From positions 35,073,927-35,137,926 of the forward strand of contig OW387136.1 of the NCBI GenBank assembly GCA_936440205.1: a stretch of 64,000 bases of DNA, given 5' to 3'. The stretch is from Lepidonotus clava. Its lineage: Eukaryota; Annelida; Polychaeta; Phyllodocida; Polynoidae. The notes beneath the pieces are model-generated. The model was not told where the DNA came from. It did not search any database and saw only the letters and a program-made list of their open reading frames with translations. This document shows, one piece after another, positions 44,501 to 58,071 of the stretch (position 1 is its first letter; the number at the start of each line of letters is the position of its first letter). Both the position numbers and the translations under genes were made by a program.

Positions 44501-46900
44501 TGGTTACTTCCAGCATTCTCTGAAAGAGCCGTGAAGGGTTGGCCGAACATTTATTAAACTACCCCAACAGACGAATAAACTCAGGTTAACAAGGGCCGTA
44601 ACGTTTCAAAACTACATCTCTGATGGGTTTTTTTCGTTCCAGAAGTTGAAGAGTGAGGAGCTGGCGGCTCAGCCCGTCACGGGCCTCACCCCCGAGACGT
44701 TGGTGAACGCGCTCAGCAAACACTACAAGGACAAGTTGTCCACGGTCGAGTGGGACGAGCTGGCTCTGGACAGTAAGTCAGATGGGCACAATGTGTATTA
44801 GAGACTGGGAAAAGGCCCACTAGGATGATGTGTTCATGGTTTTGGTTAATGTATTTTCTGTGAATGTGGATCACTCTTTGTAAGACATTTGATCTGATTT
44901 GTAATTCTAGAATTATAAATTGTAAGCATGTAGTAGTAGTGCACGCGCACGCTCATGATCTTTTCTGATAGTTCTTTATTTTTTACTCATATTTGTATAA
45001 TAAAAAAGGGGATTTTACTTTCAAACTGATGATGATTGTGATGCGTGCTTTAAGGACAAGTTTTGCCAGCAATACATGTTGCGCTAGAGTAGGCCACATT
45101 GCGTCTTGAATTGATAGGAACACACAACCCTTTTTTACTTAATGCATGAACTAAACACATTGAACCTTCTCGTTCCCCAGCTTCCAAGCACTTCTGTGAG
45201 TGTAACGACATGACACACAACCCCGTGTCCTACCTCAAGACGGTGTTCCCCAAGTGGGCGAAGGCAGTGGAGAAGGGCGGGGCGCAGGGCAAGCCGGGCG
45301 CGGGGGACGAGGCGCTGAAGCCAGGCAGCCCGCTCGTACTGATCATCACACAGGCTGCACTCAGGGCCACGCAGCTCAACCGGTAAGGCCAGGAATTATA
45401 AATCATTTAATTATTTCCAATTTAACAGGTGAAAAATTTTTTGTTGCCCGCCAACCCTGTAGTTTAAGAAAAGAGAGATTCTCAGTCTAGTGTGGACAAC
45501 ACAGTAAGACACTAGGTCGGAAATAGTAACAGCAGTTATGTTAGCACAAGAAAACCAAAGATTCTGTGAAAGAACAAATTAGTTTAACTTTTAAAAACTT
45601 TATTTAAATGCGGGTAAAAATGTTATACCATTTTGTAGATTTCCTGGTTCGTAAAATATAAAGAAAAATATTTTTCTTTGGATTAATCATTCAGTTGAAA
45701 AATCAAGAAAATTTAATCGTAATGAGTTTGTTTTTCCTGATAATACCCAATCTGTTCGTGACAAGAGACATAGTGTCTGAATTACAAAACAACAGTAAAT
45801 TATTGAATGTTATTTCAATTTCTGAAACAGTGAGATAACGGACTTCAAAGGCAAAGACTGCAAAACAGCAAAGTTGTTTGCAAAACACTTTAAGGTAAGG
45901 TTCAATATTTTTCTCGTTAAGTATAAAACACGAATTAGGATTAATTTAGTGAGCCAATTTTCTAATACATGAAAACTTTCCGAGAGCAATTGAGTCTGTC
46001 AATCATTAATTCCTTTTCCAGTGCATTTTGCTTATTATCTTTAAATCATTTCTGTCAGTTGATAACGATTTCATTTTGGTAACGGAAAAAGTCTTCCCTC
46101 GCTTGAGATAACTTAAGTATTAAAGAATATAATTTCCCATCTATCTTTAAACGCAATGTAAGCTGATTTAAGTCCGGTAATTATTCCAGCTCCAAGACCA
46201 GATCAAGTTCCTGTCCAAGAACACGGTCCACCTTGGGCTGGGCACACCGAGCCGCATCCAGGCCCTGCTGGAAAGTGGTGAGTCGCAGCCCAAGTTTAAT
46301 CTCATAATTTTGATCGCACAAATACAAAATTATTGAAAAAAAAACTTAGTATCGTCGTCTAGAGCAGTGGCCAAACTAACCAGTGACTTAGTATTTTCTA
46401 ATGTAACGTCTTGAACCTTTTTTTTTATTGATCCGAACATGTATGAATTGGGTGTATCAGTTTAACAAAAAAAATCCGTGGAAAATGATTTAATCGAGGC
46501 ATTTTAATCATGGATATCAATGTAGAAAGTCATAGTTTCTGAAAAAAAATAGTTTTCAATATTTCCTATTTATTTTGGAAGTTTCAAACGTATCGTCATT
46601 ATTTAAACTGTCGGAACATAGAGTAATTTAAAGTGTTTATTTCCAAAACACGACAGTTTTGTCTCTCTGAAACTGTCCAAAAGATTTTAAATCTTAATTT
46701 TCAAGTGTTTTTATTCTGTCCCTTCAGATGGTTTACACCTGGACAGCGTGCGGCGCGTGGTGCTGGACTGGAGCTGGCGGGACGTGAAGTTACGCCGCAT
46801 GGTGGAGATCCCCGAGTTACGGACACAACTGTTTGACCTGCTTAGAAAGTACATCATCCCCAGGTTAAAAGACAGCACCTGTAAAATAGGACTTATGTAG
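41595..46900 (+). CDS. CMSS1: CMSS1, ribosomal small subunit factor, seven exons
   Basis: This is an orthologue of the nucleolar Cms1 protein, linked to small-subunit ribosome assembly. It has a degenerate helicase-like fold. The exons are 41595-41652, 42654-42904, 44643-44772, 45181-45382, 45831-45894, 46190-46277 and 46728-46900. They sum to 966 bases, giving 321 residues (human 279), and all junctions keep phase. The start MADDLDDEWWVDQ matches the family's MADDLGDEWW. Exon 2 encodes a lysine-rich, probably nucleolar-targeting linker. Later landmarks are LSKHYKDKLSTVEWDEL, YLKTVFPKW, TAKLFAKHFKLQDQIKFL, VHLGLGTPSRIQ, VVLDWSWRDVKLRRM and the C-terminal KIGLM. An AATAAA word lies 124 bases after the stop, at 47024. 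The intron between exons 2 and 3 hosts MITE-like hairpins and a tRNA-like sequence. Confidence 0.95.
41930..42250. repeat. Degenerate GGGAAAAAAGGG-type repeat in CMSS1 intron 1
   Basis: A run of imperfect units of about 35-60 bases share AAAAAAGGGTnnnTTTT-like cores. An open frame across it is an artefact of the repeat. No family is assigned. Confidence 0.4.
43447..44150. mobile_element. Composite MITE-like element in CMSS1 intron 2
   Basis: The left edge reads GCCTGTATTCCACGATGC and the right edge GCACTGTGGAATTTAGCC, an inverted pair. The left motif TTCCACGATGC occurs again at 43983, as if a second copy or an insertion split it. Inside are a palindromic CAGATACCAAGATG...TATCTG core (44047-44070) and a separate hairpin (43832-43973). 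The family is related to the element at 48721-48970. Confidence 0.5.
43832..43973. repeat. Hairpin element nested in the intron repeat
   Basis: Arms of about 65 bases pair: AGAACTAACCTCGGG...GCCCATTCATGGGTC against GACCCATGAATGGGC...CCCTCGGTTAGTTCT. The arms are about 80 percent matched. The size and perfect ends suggest a small palindromic transposon inserted in the larger repeat. Confidence 0.7.
44200..44275 (+). ncRNA. tRNA-like sequence or SINE head (Leu/Ser type)
   Basis: TAGCCGAGTGGTCAAAG is a good Pol III A box of the Leu/Ser class, and CAGTTCGAATTC about 50 bases later is a near-consensus B box. The ends do not form a clean acceptor stem, so this is not a working tRNA. It is better read as a tRNA-derived SINE head or a tRNA pseudogene. 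A T-rich tract follows at once. Confidence 0.5.
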
Positions 46901-48720
46901 GAAATCACCGGGAGGGGACAGCTGTTTTAAGAGTTTTGAATGTATAGGTACTGATTAAAATTCTGATGGAATGGATTGTTTGTAGCTATGTTCATGGTTG
47001 GTGTATACAATGTATATGTGTCTAATAAAATATGTATTATTGAATTCTCTTGTGGTCTTGACATTTATGCGGAACGATTAAGAACTTGCATCCCTATTCA
47101 ACTCATGCATCTATCTTAATTCTTCCTAATTGAGGTGCACCCTGTAGTGAAAAAACCTGTTTGCTATCACTCCATACCACTAATTTGATTCAGGGCTATC
47201 TGACCATATAAACACAGTCCATATCACAGCTTTCCTCCACAGTCTTCATTTCCAGTAAAAATTTTACGATGCCATTCTTCCTACTTTTTGTAGGATTTCC
47301 TACTTTTTGGTGATTTTGGATTGCACAACCAATTTTTCCTACAGCACTTTCATATCTATTTTAATATCTATCTATAGAGAAATGTGCTAGTTTCAAGCTA
47401 TTCAAATACAAATTCTGTATCAGGAATCTATTCCTGAAGGTAATAGTCGCTCTTATCTGCTTCTGGAAAAAAGTAGGAAAAGCGTTGCCTACTTTTCCTG
47501 CTTTTTCATCAGTTTTCAGTGGCATCTTCGAGTTTTAACTGGAAGAGGCTTGTATTGGCACAGTAGGCTAAAGGCTCCAGTTTTAACTGGAACTGCCTCG
47601 AGACGAGAGGAATGTAGACAATGGCATGAGAAACTGGTCAGGGACATTTGATTGGACCAAGAAGGAAAACCAGGGTAACTTTGCCTGTATGCCAATATCT
47701 AAGATAGAAGAATTTGTGATATACAACACTAAATTTGCTTCAGATTAGGATATTTGGTAAATAAAGTAATGGTCTCAGGAAAACTAGAAATCCAGGAAAA
47801 ACTGGAGAGGTTTCATCCCTGATTCTGAACTGTTCGCCACAATTAAGCATACAGCTGGTATATAATTATATATCTGATATTTTATTGATCTGCGAAAAAC
47901 CAGCAACACGTAAAAACAAACTCAAAAGGTATTTCAGCAGTTTTAACTTTTTAATGTTCATATTCCATGTATGTCAAATGAAATACATATTTTTTCATCG
48001 GTGATTTTTTTTCTCATACTGTACCAGTGAGGACAAATGTCCCAAATCTAGACGTCGGTGGGTGCGTCAGACGGACAAGCAACAGTCTCAATAATCTTTA
48101 TTTCATCTGGCCATTTTCTTTTCTTTAATAACACACCCTGCACTCTAAAAATACACTTCAAAGGCGAAAAATAAACCAGTCTCTTTAGATACGGACAACA
48201 CGCTTCGCAAGTGGAAATGTTTTAAGTATGTAAATCACAAAGTTGAGGTGAACAGGATACTTCCAAGCAGAGCACATCGGTGCTATCGATAACTTCATTC
48301 ACGATACACTAACGAAATTTAAGCTATTTCACACCAATCAACTCGTCTAATAACTTAAATACGTACATTGTTGAGTATACATGTTAGTCCAATTTTTGTG
48401 TGTGGATAATCCTTATTATCTATTTACATGTATATACGTTTTCAGGCGTTTTGTAGAATAAAGGCATAATTATGTAGTTTTTTTTCTTGGAGGTTTTGCC
48501 TTGTTCTTTATAAATCTATGTTGATTTATGGTCCCATGTTCATAAACCATTTGGGAATTCATTTCTGCAGGACGAATATGAGAAAAATGTACAGACTAGT
48601 TCAAAACTCAAGTGAGTTATTTGAGAAAGGAATGAACGGTCGGTAATAGTATCACTCGTGTATTCTCCCTATACGGACTCTACGTGGGCGTACTCAATTG
48701 TGGTCAGTAAACCAAACCCT

Positions 48721-48970
48721 TTAAGGCTATATTCCACTATATGGTATTTGCTTGCGGCACATGGAAAAAACGCAAGCAAACTGCCGCAAACTCATTTGCG
48801 GTAGGGTATCGCAAGGTGGAATATAGATACCTACTATTTTATATAGGTTTTCTATGCTTTGCTTGCGGTCACAGATACCAACATGTTGGTATCTGAACTG
48901 CAAATTGCTTGCGGCGCCCATAGATAGCAACCGCAAATGCACCCTACCGCAAAGTGGAATATAGGTTTTA
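48721..48970. mobile_element. MITE-like hairpin element
   Basis: The ends TTAAGGCTATATTCCACTAT and GTGGAATATAGG are inverted. The interior is full of TTGCGG/CCGCAA words that pair with each other. A central palindrome CAGATACCAACATG...TATCTG (48872-48895) is shared, with one change, with the intron element at 44047-44070. Size and structure fit a non-autonomous DNA transposon. Confidence 0.65.
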
Positions 48971-50955
48971 CTTCCCAGTAACAGATTTTTCACTTTCTTA
49001 AATGGCGCCTACAAACAGCAATTTCAAAATGCACTTCGGGAAACTCCATGGCTTGAACTAACAATCTCTTTTACATTAACGTTAGTTAATAGGAATATCA
49101 AAGCAGCAAACATAAGGGTATTGTCTATACTTATAAATATGCGTCTTTTTTGGTGAATTAAAGTGGACCCAAGGAGAATTTTTTAAAACTCTACACAAGC
49201 TTTGCTGGACGGCTGCTTCAACATCACAGTTTTGTGTGCTTGTAAATAGCAAACTTAGCATCTTAAAGCTTCAAATGCAATCAAATGACTCATCAGACAT
49301 GGACGGAGCAGTTGTCTGTGCTTGCATGCCGGTAACACATCTAAGTTGCGACAAATTGTTCACAGGTCTTTTATACAAATACTCGGCCTGCTTGTTGAGG
49401 ACATACCTTGTGAAATAGCAGGATGTGTTAGTATCAACGGTGGCTTATTTACAGTTATTCATGGCCTGGATATCTCGGCTAACACAACCTTCACGTGGCA
49501 AGCCGGTGCGAAGTCTAATACAGGACTAGCATGCCACCGTGTAGAAAAACTGACATCATTGCCCGATGGAATTTTACATGGTATATTTCCAAGAAAGGAT
49601 ATCAAATTCGTTATATACCAGGGTCTCTTTCCCCATAAAAAAAACTACTCATTTTATAAACTATTTTGTATTTCCCTTCGCCCCGACTTGTTTAAGACCC
49701 ATTTTCTTGTAACTTATTTCTGCAACCTCCTACTCAGGAAAAGAACTAGGACTGTAATTTACTCTTTGAATGGTGTTTTTGTTTACAAATATACACAATT
49801 TTCAAGCTTATTTCCTACTGAAACATAATGCTGGAATGTGTTAGGAATTTCATATACAGATGCGAAACTCTGGACTTTGAATGAGGAAAACATGTTTCTG
49901 GATAGCTGGATACCAACCGTTTTATATCTACGTAAAACCAGGAACCAGCGACAAAAAAGTTCCCGGCGTGTGCACTAATAACCAATGGTCGGTATCCAGC
50001 GGCCCCTTACATTGTCCAACTCCATCTCGTCCATCAACAATCACACACATTGAAATACTAGCGAGCGTGCATTTACGATCTAGCTACGCTATTCACGACC
50101 ATAAGTATGGGTGCCATAGTGTATATTTTGTAGCAAGTATTTGTCCCTCATTTCTCTGAGACTTAAATTTGTAAGTCAACTCGTCCATTGACATGTTATA
50201 AGTACAGTGCCACCAGTAACAAAATCATGTAAATAAATAGCAACTTCTCTAGTATTAACATAGTCCTGTCCTTCAATTAGACATGCTATCTTGGATATGG
50301 AAAAATCACGCAGGAAAAGTGTATAATGAATTAGAAACCTAGACATCCGTTTTCGATTCCAAAGGAAAACGAATATTAAATTCTCAATCATTGTGTATGG
50401 ACATTATAATGTACAAAAAGAAATGTCTTTACACAAGAAAATTTCAAGGCCGTCTTTATAAAAAGAAGAAAAAATTATGTCCTAGTCTGACGTCCTTTTG
50501 GAGGTTGTACAATGCAGTCCAAAACTGACTTTGATATTCAGGACTTTGGGGCATCAAAGTAATGACCCAAATACAGGACGGAATGAATAACAAGTACGTG
50601 TATGCTCTAACTAAACGTGTGGTGCACATGCCTCACACGAGGTGGGGTCCAACAATATGGCTAACGGGCGGGTGGGCTTACATCCCTAAAGACTAATTCA
50701 TTTAAATATACGAAATCAAGTGTACAGAAGAACTGACAAATTCCTCTTTTAAAAATGACCATACAATTGATTATAGACATTTCCCCCCACTTTTGAATAC
50801 ATGAGAGCTAATTCTCCTTTATTATTGTATTTTATCACCCGCACGACCGTCGAGCGGTGTGTTTTGTGGCCAGGGCGGATTGACAGGCCGTACGCACCGC
50901 CCGTCATTTTAACGATTTGTAATAGGTTTAAAAATTATTTTGCTTTTGCTTGGGT

Positions 50956-51170
50956 GATAAAATAAAGAAGCACCTTAGGGGTCGTCCTCGGGTGGCTGTA
51001 CGACCCATGGGGATCTTACGAACCTCGGGCTTTGCTCTTGGTACGTGACGATCCCCTATGGGACCCATGGGGATCGTACGAACCTCGGGCTTTGCCCTTG
51101 GTATGTGACGATCCACTAACGGCCGTACAGCCACCCTTGGACGCCCCCCGCGGTGCTTCTTATCATAAAA
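50956..51170. mobile_element. Inverted-repeat element with internal tandem repeat
   Basis: The outer arms GATAAAATAAAGAAGCACC and GGTGCTTCTTATCATAAAA are inverted. Further inside, GGGTGGCTGTACG pairs with CGTACAGCCACCC. Between them lie two copies of a 60-bp unit starting at 51002 and 51062 (GACCCATGGGGATC...TTGGTACGTGACGATC). No coding potential. Confidence 0.75.
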
Positions 51171-51448
51171 TTTATTTTTCATGAAATATATTTCATAAAA
51201 TAATTTCCATTATGATTTTTCCTATTTTTTTTGTCGGTACCCAAAATAACAGTTTTGGGGGGTGTAAAGATAATAAGTATCATGTACTTTCTATGATTAT
51301 ATTTAATGGGGAAAATACAGAACCCAAAGGCTGTAATTTGAGTAAGCCGTGGTCAGTCAGTCATATTGTTGGACCCCGTCCCAGGCTCTCTACTTGACTA
51401 CACGTGAACACAACCGCAAGTAGGTGAACAAAGTAATTGGCACTTTAC

Positions 51449-51531
51449 AGACGACCAGGCCCGGGAACATGGATACCCCGGACAACTTAGATGACCAGGA
51501 CCGGGAAACATGCATACTCCGGACAACTTAG
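51449..51531. repeat. Two-copy 42-bp tandem repeat
   Basis: The unit GACCAGG-CCGGGAAACATG plus CCGGACAACTTAG occurs twice in direct order with a few changes. No other structure is seen. Confidence 0.7.
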
Positions 51532-52998
51532 GTACTCAACACGAAAATCACAGGAATGAAAACACCAGACAACAACAATATATAAATACCTCGACGGTAA
51601 GCTCACCAGTAACACACTTATTTTTTCTTATAAACAAATATTCCCCCTGTACCGCAGATGGAATGTGGCGTTACACGGACAGGCACGGACTTCTTGTCCG
51701 CGTCTAACACTAAGAGTGGGGTAAATGACAAGGACCAATGAAGTACTGACCAGGGAACGTACAGGGTGGTTGCCTCCTTAGCGACACATAAGATTAAGCC
51801 ATCCAAGTTCAGCATAGCATTCAAACAGAGCAATGCTAGAAGGAAAAACATTTATAAGTAAATTACATTATTACACTCATATGATTGACAACCATTTCTT
51901 AATGTGTTTTTAACATTATCTTGTACACACACAAAAAAAATTATGCCCCATTGTTTGTGACCACTGGCTGATTCTCCTCCAGTTTAGTACGTTTGCCTGA
52001 CCAGTACTTAATTGGACCATGTCACCGCACAGGACAGTCAGCCTTTTCACTCGGCAAGGTGACAGTTTGGTCAATGATTGCTTTCTTTGCGAGAAATTCG
52101 TAATCAATTTTCCCTCGCGGCAAGCAACGTCATATTTACACACTATTTACAAAATTCCTATATGGGAAACATTACTTGTGTGATTTCCAGAAGTACCAAT
52201 ATCGTACTATTCTAAAAGTAAGGCAAGACTATATGAGCTGATTCTTGAATTACCATCTGACGATTTTAGGTAATGATTTAAGGCAAATCCAGACACATAA
52301 TACCATTTCAGGTTACCACTGCTCACACTCGACTTACAATTACCTTATACTTGACAGACTCGTCGATATTCTGTATAGTGTGTCTGTGGGATGGAAAAAA
52401 CAATTTTGGTAGTGGCTCAAACCTTACCTCGCTCCTAAAAATTGCATTGGTCGACATTCACATATTTTGAAATCGACTACTTTATTAGATTGATTTACGC
52501 TCAATAAAAAACATTCTCATAAGAAAACCTACCGATCTTGAGTTAGTATATTTGGAATCTAAACTGAAACAATCAGATCCCGTCTATACTTATGACTACA
52601 TTAAAGAAAAGGCCTCTTCCAACTTTAGAACAAAATAGAGCCGTCATTGAACAAAAATATACAAAATGCTGATTCTTTCAAGAGAAAAGAAACAGAAGTA
52701 AATGGTTATAATAGTTTAAGTAGAAAACCTGATGTCAATCTTTAGTTACACCAAATAAAGACAGGACTGTGATCATAAATATCGTGACACACAAAACAAC
52801 GCCAGAAGATTATCCAAAATCTAGCGTGGAAAAAATCCTAATTTTCTGTTAACGATGCATACAGTGACATAATTTAAGCAGTCAACCGATATAATTTACC
52901 TCACTCATGTCGCGAGAGCTGACATTGCTTACAGAAAAGACAGAATTTAAGCAGACAGTTGACGGAATGATTTAGCCGCAGAGGGTGTCGCGAGCGGC

Positions 52999-55900
52999 TC
53001 AGGACGGAGGGTCGAGCGGCTCCATGTGTGACATGTGGGCCTCGACCCGGTTCAGGAGTTGGGTGGCAACAGGGCAGAAGTCTGTCTCCCAGACATCATG
53101 GATGAAGTCGCGCATCTCTTCGTCAAACTCAGGGTTCACCGAGGCGTCCATGGCTGCCTCCTCGTCTGAGGGAAAGGAAAGGACATAGTTTACGTGGTAT
53201 GGATAGTAGTAGTTTAGGATGGTAGTAGTTATCTACTTAATCGATTATTACTTGCCTAAGTTAGAAAGCTAGCCCACGAGTTGTATCTCCAACCTCTTAA
53301 CAGCAAATGTATACCGTGAAATATATGAGAGCAAAGCCATATAGAAAATATTACAGGATTAAGTCATGTTATAATCCGCTAACCATATCAATTTGCCTAG
53401 GTTAGTAAGTAAAGAGAATGCCAATATGCTTAATGTAGGTATAACAATCGGTAAATATACGTGGTATGTTTCATGCCCATTCACACTCAACAAATATTGC
53501 TCTATGCCCATAGAACACACGTTATTACCCTGTGCACACATTAAGTGGTGCTCTGGGTCAATACGATACATGTTATGTCCTCCACGTGATATAAACATTG
53601 CCCTAAGTCAATATAGTATTGGCACAAGTTTTGTTCGTCAACTCGCTGTAATTTCGCAAGCAGGAAATTTGTGAGTTACATGTTATGTTTTAGACTTGCT
53701 ACAATAACTACCCTAGTCCCAGAAAGGGAGGTGCCTTACCGAGGTACTCGAGGAGTAGTTCGACCAGCTCGTTGGCCTCGGCCTCTCCGAAGTAGGCGTT
53801 GGCCGAGGTAATCTTCCCGCTGTAGTTCCACAGGGTCTGACACACCATACTCGCCAACTGCCAGTCACTGCGACCAAAGTCACGCAGCACGTCGATGAGC
53901 CTACAATGAAGAGGATAAGGGAATCAGTCTAGAAACTCATGGTTTAAGTGTTCAAAGATGCGTAATTTCAAAAGTATCCTTTTTATTAATTAAATATTTT
54001 ATCAATTCATTTGTACATTTCTCTCAGAACAACCAGAGAACAAATATAAATTGTTTCATACAACTTAAAGTTATAACCGATTCCCAAAGTTATCACTCAG
54101 AAAATACACTATGTAGTCCGTGTTTCATGGAAGTAATATCCATATGCTATCGTTGCGTGAATACTAATGACATATGAATATTTCTGAGCGCCACACACTG
54201 ATAATAGCATTAACTACATGACTCACTTTCGGATGCCGCCGTGGTGTTTGAGCATGGAGCGTTTCTCCTCATCGGCCATCAGGTTGATAAGCACTCCGCA
54301 TGCGGTGAACACGACCTCCCGCTTCCCCGAGTCCAGCATCACAACCATCATCTCGTCAACTAAAGGGCAGAGAAATACATGAAGTAGGTATTGCTAACTA
54401 TATAGGAAATCATTGGCAGAAGGGATTGAACTTTGCAGTACCAATTAATTATTGTCAAGTGGAGAATGTTTTCTGTAGAATAACCAAGTTGGTTTGTCTT
54501 TGTTAGACGATCTTTCAACCACTCAGCTTACTTTTAAATTGTCAACCGTGTAAAGTAATGCCTCTTAGGTACCAAATTCCACACTTCTTTGGGCGTGGCT
54601 TACCTTTATGTTGGACGAGCAGGTCCCTGACGGGTCGTTCCCGGGACAGGTTCCCGTACACGCGGGTCGCCTCAGCCAGGCCTTCAAAGTTGTCCACGTC
54701 AAGGAACTTCAGCAAACCTGCAAAAATAGCGATGCCATTTTATCTAATTCTATGGGTTTAATTAAACTAATTCTAGTTGCGTATAAAAAGTCGGACTGAC
54801 CGTTAAATCCATTAAATTTAGGTCTTGGAAGGTTCAAGTGGAGAGTGGCTGCATCCACCATTTCTTTTGATAACATTACACCTATTGAATTTTAGCCAAG
54901 TTCATTTTCACACATGGATTTAACATACTTTCGAACTACATGTATATCATTTTCATAGAATATTACATGAAACAATTGCAAAATCTTAAGGCATTCCATG
55001 GTTTCTAAAGGTTCCGGCCAAAGTCTATGTATAAATACGTACATGCGGCGAGAGTGAGTTGTCTCGCAGACACTGCACTATTCCTGACGGTGTAGAAGGA
55101 CAGGTTGTTGACTGTCGCTATGGTGTTTAGGACAAGCTCCTCACTGTTGCGTAATGATTTAGATTCTGAAAGACACGAGCACAGAAAGACATTAAAAATA
55201 AATAATTGTCTAAATTCACCTTTCCTTATTTTAAGTCGGTGTAATGACAGTCTTTTGTATGCAATTGACATTTAAAGTTACCTTCAGACATATCTTCTTC
55301 TAGAAATTAGGATTCTTACGGATTACGGAAATCCTTAAAAAAAACAACCAAAAACACCAAAAACAAAAAACGTATATGGCATCTCCGCAGGTATTAGCAG
55401 AATAAAACTAAGAAATACTAGGGAGACGAAAACACTTCTTAGGCCTGGAGATTTAGAAAACTTCATTTATATCTATACCGTAAACATAATGGACTCCCCC
55501 AACGGCTTCCTTAGCAAATGCTCTTTGTACTAATCTATACAGGCATACAGACTATAAGTTCCCCCCCCCTCATTTATTCCTTACCTAATATTTGTTCCAG
55601 TTGTCCGACACACATATCGTTGGTGGCTATGACCGGTCCAATGTCTTCGTTGATCGACAGGTTAGCGATGACACGGACCACTTTTATCAACACGTCTTCA
55701 GTCTTTCCCTTGGCCCCTGCACTGTCGTTTTCTGACTGGGCCTAATAATGGAAACACAATCTTGTTAAAGAATGGTATAATTCTTACATATTCCATTTTT
55801 AATGTTGTTATTTTCGGTATCAAAGCTTTGTATAGAATCGTTGTAGTCTTAATCTTGCTTTATGCAAAAAGAACCATCACTTTTTTTAATTGAAGTTTCC

Positions 55901-58034
55901 TACTTTTAGTATTTGTTCAGGCTGTGTTATTCTTTTGCAAATTCTTTATCAAGAAGGAGACGCGTATCAACGATATGTATGCACCCTTGTGTAGCTATGA
56001 ATATCTCTTAAACAGATATCTAAGACATTGTGTAATTACATTCTTTGATTATTTCACAGAACATTTAGAGCGTAACTACTCACCTTAAGATCTATTTCGA
56101 CGTAGTACTTGAGAACATTAACGAGTATGTCTAGAGCCTTGGGTTGACTGAACAGTCGCGTCCGGGCCACGTCACTTTTTGCAGTTAAGTTACCAAGGAT
56201 AAAACTGATTCGTACCACTAGGTCCTGGAAAAACAAAAGTAAGGGTCTCTTAAACAAGAATTAAACTCGACACAAAGAATCATTTCTGTATTTCAGAAAA
56301 AAAGAAGACGTTTTCTATTAAGTAATCATAAAAGTTAAACTTATCAAGGTTTCAAGATATATGCAACTGTAAAAAGTTGTAACAATATGAACGAAACGGT
56401 TCAGGTCAATTGTTTTTACCTTGTACCTGTACTGTCAAACAAAAGTAAAATGTCGTAACATTTGGAAATGACTTGCACTGCAAATAGTACAATAGTTTAT
56501 CAACAGTACGGTGGGTGTAACCCGACATTTTTGTAAAAACAAAACAAAACAAAAAAACAATTTCATGCCCCTACCCCCTACCCTCAGAGGGCCTGAAATC
56601 CATGGAAAGCATTAATTTTCACTAAATAGTTTATCAACGGTATAATGAATAATTTATTTTTTCCCCATCTTATTCCAATTTTCTTTTTTCTAAGTTCTAA
56701 CATATATGTCCAACTTATCTGACTTTATTCAGTCTTAACTAAATACTAGTTAAATATTTTCATATCTAATATATGGGAAAATGTGTAGACTTACTTCTTT
56801 TCGTTGGTATATTTTTAGTAGATGAAGGAATGATCGGAAATGTGACTCTTGACTGGACAATGCGTTACAGCAGTCTGTATGCATGGTCAATTTACTGCAA
56901 ATACAAAAAAGAAAAATATCATCACCCAACACACATCTGATCATCAAAACAATGCAAATCGTAATTATGACAATGTTCAAAGAGGTTCACATGAAAAGTA
57001 ATCGACGCTATACAAAGATACACATTTTGATGTATTTTTATATTCTATGGTTATAACAAATATACTCTTACAATCAAAGCAATTTTCTTGAAATGCTGTT
57101 GAAAAATAGCAAGTTTCTTTTTTGTCGGTTTACAGATTTAAGTGTGGAAAGGTGTAGAGAGCTAAAAGCAGTTTAAAAAAGAAAGAAAGAAATACAGTCA
57201 GTCCGCCGAACCAATTATTTGCCCAGATAAACTTAGGTTGGGGACTTACCTAAATATCCGTGATATGTTGAGCATGAGGTCTCCGTCTGACTGGTACGTC
57301 TCGACCAGTTTACACAGCCCCTCCACGATGCCGAGCTGCAGCACGGTCACCCGTGTACCGCTTACATCGGCCAGGTTACGCAGACACGCCGTACACTGAG
57401 ATAGGGAGGTGGGACTCTATGAGTTACTTCAATATTACTGCAGTATTGAGGACTAAGATTGAAGAAAAACTAACTCTACATAAGTTATTTTGTTGTTTAG
57501 AACTTCACATAACTATCTTTTTTTGTCTATTTTTTCTTTTGAAGAGAATGGTATTCTGAGATAAATGTATATATGTGAACAAACCGTATAATATCAAGGG
57601 ATACATGATTTTGGGCTTTAGAAAAGTATGGGGACTTAAAAGACCCCTTTTCTTTTTAAAGATTAATGATATATTTGCCTGTCTACTATAAGCTTAGACG
57701 GGAAGTTAAAACACGTCTTCTTACCTGCACGAGAATGTGACCTAGAGATTCGTTGGATTTACCGGTTTCCATATTCTGAAACACGGGATGCATTTAAACT
57801 TCATTACATCGATATTTTCTCCGGTTTTCAAATAAAATGTAGATTGGGACATCTTTTGGTTATAGTGATTTATGAATCGCCTTTTGCATCAGAACAAATA
57901 AATCAAAACCGAAGTGATATCTGAGCATCTATTTGAACCTTAAACATTTCTCTGAATACTCTAAATAGAAGCTGTATCCTGCACTGGGCTACGGGATATC
58001 AAAGTACACTTCTAATTTTATATTCCAAAAAACT

Positions 58035-58071
<37 letters not shown>

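Larger units (their letters stand above)
46901..52998. other. Intergenic DNA with repeats between CMSS1 and ARMC2
   Basis: Six kilobases with no gene I can support. A 168-codon open frame at 49322-49828 has no recognisable family and low-complexity ends, so I treat it as chance. Repeats are listed separately (48721, 50956, 51449). An imperfect duplication of about 60 bases (52868-52925 and 52935-53000) reaches into the ARMC2 stop region. Confidence 0.5.

Noticed and set aside
49322-49828. 168-codon open frame
   Set aside because: No recognisable motif, low-complexity end, no splice or neighbour support. Probably chance.
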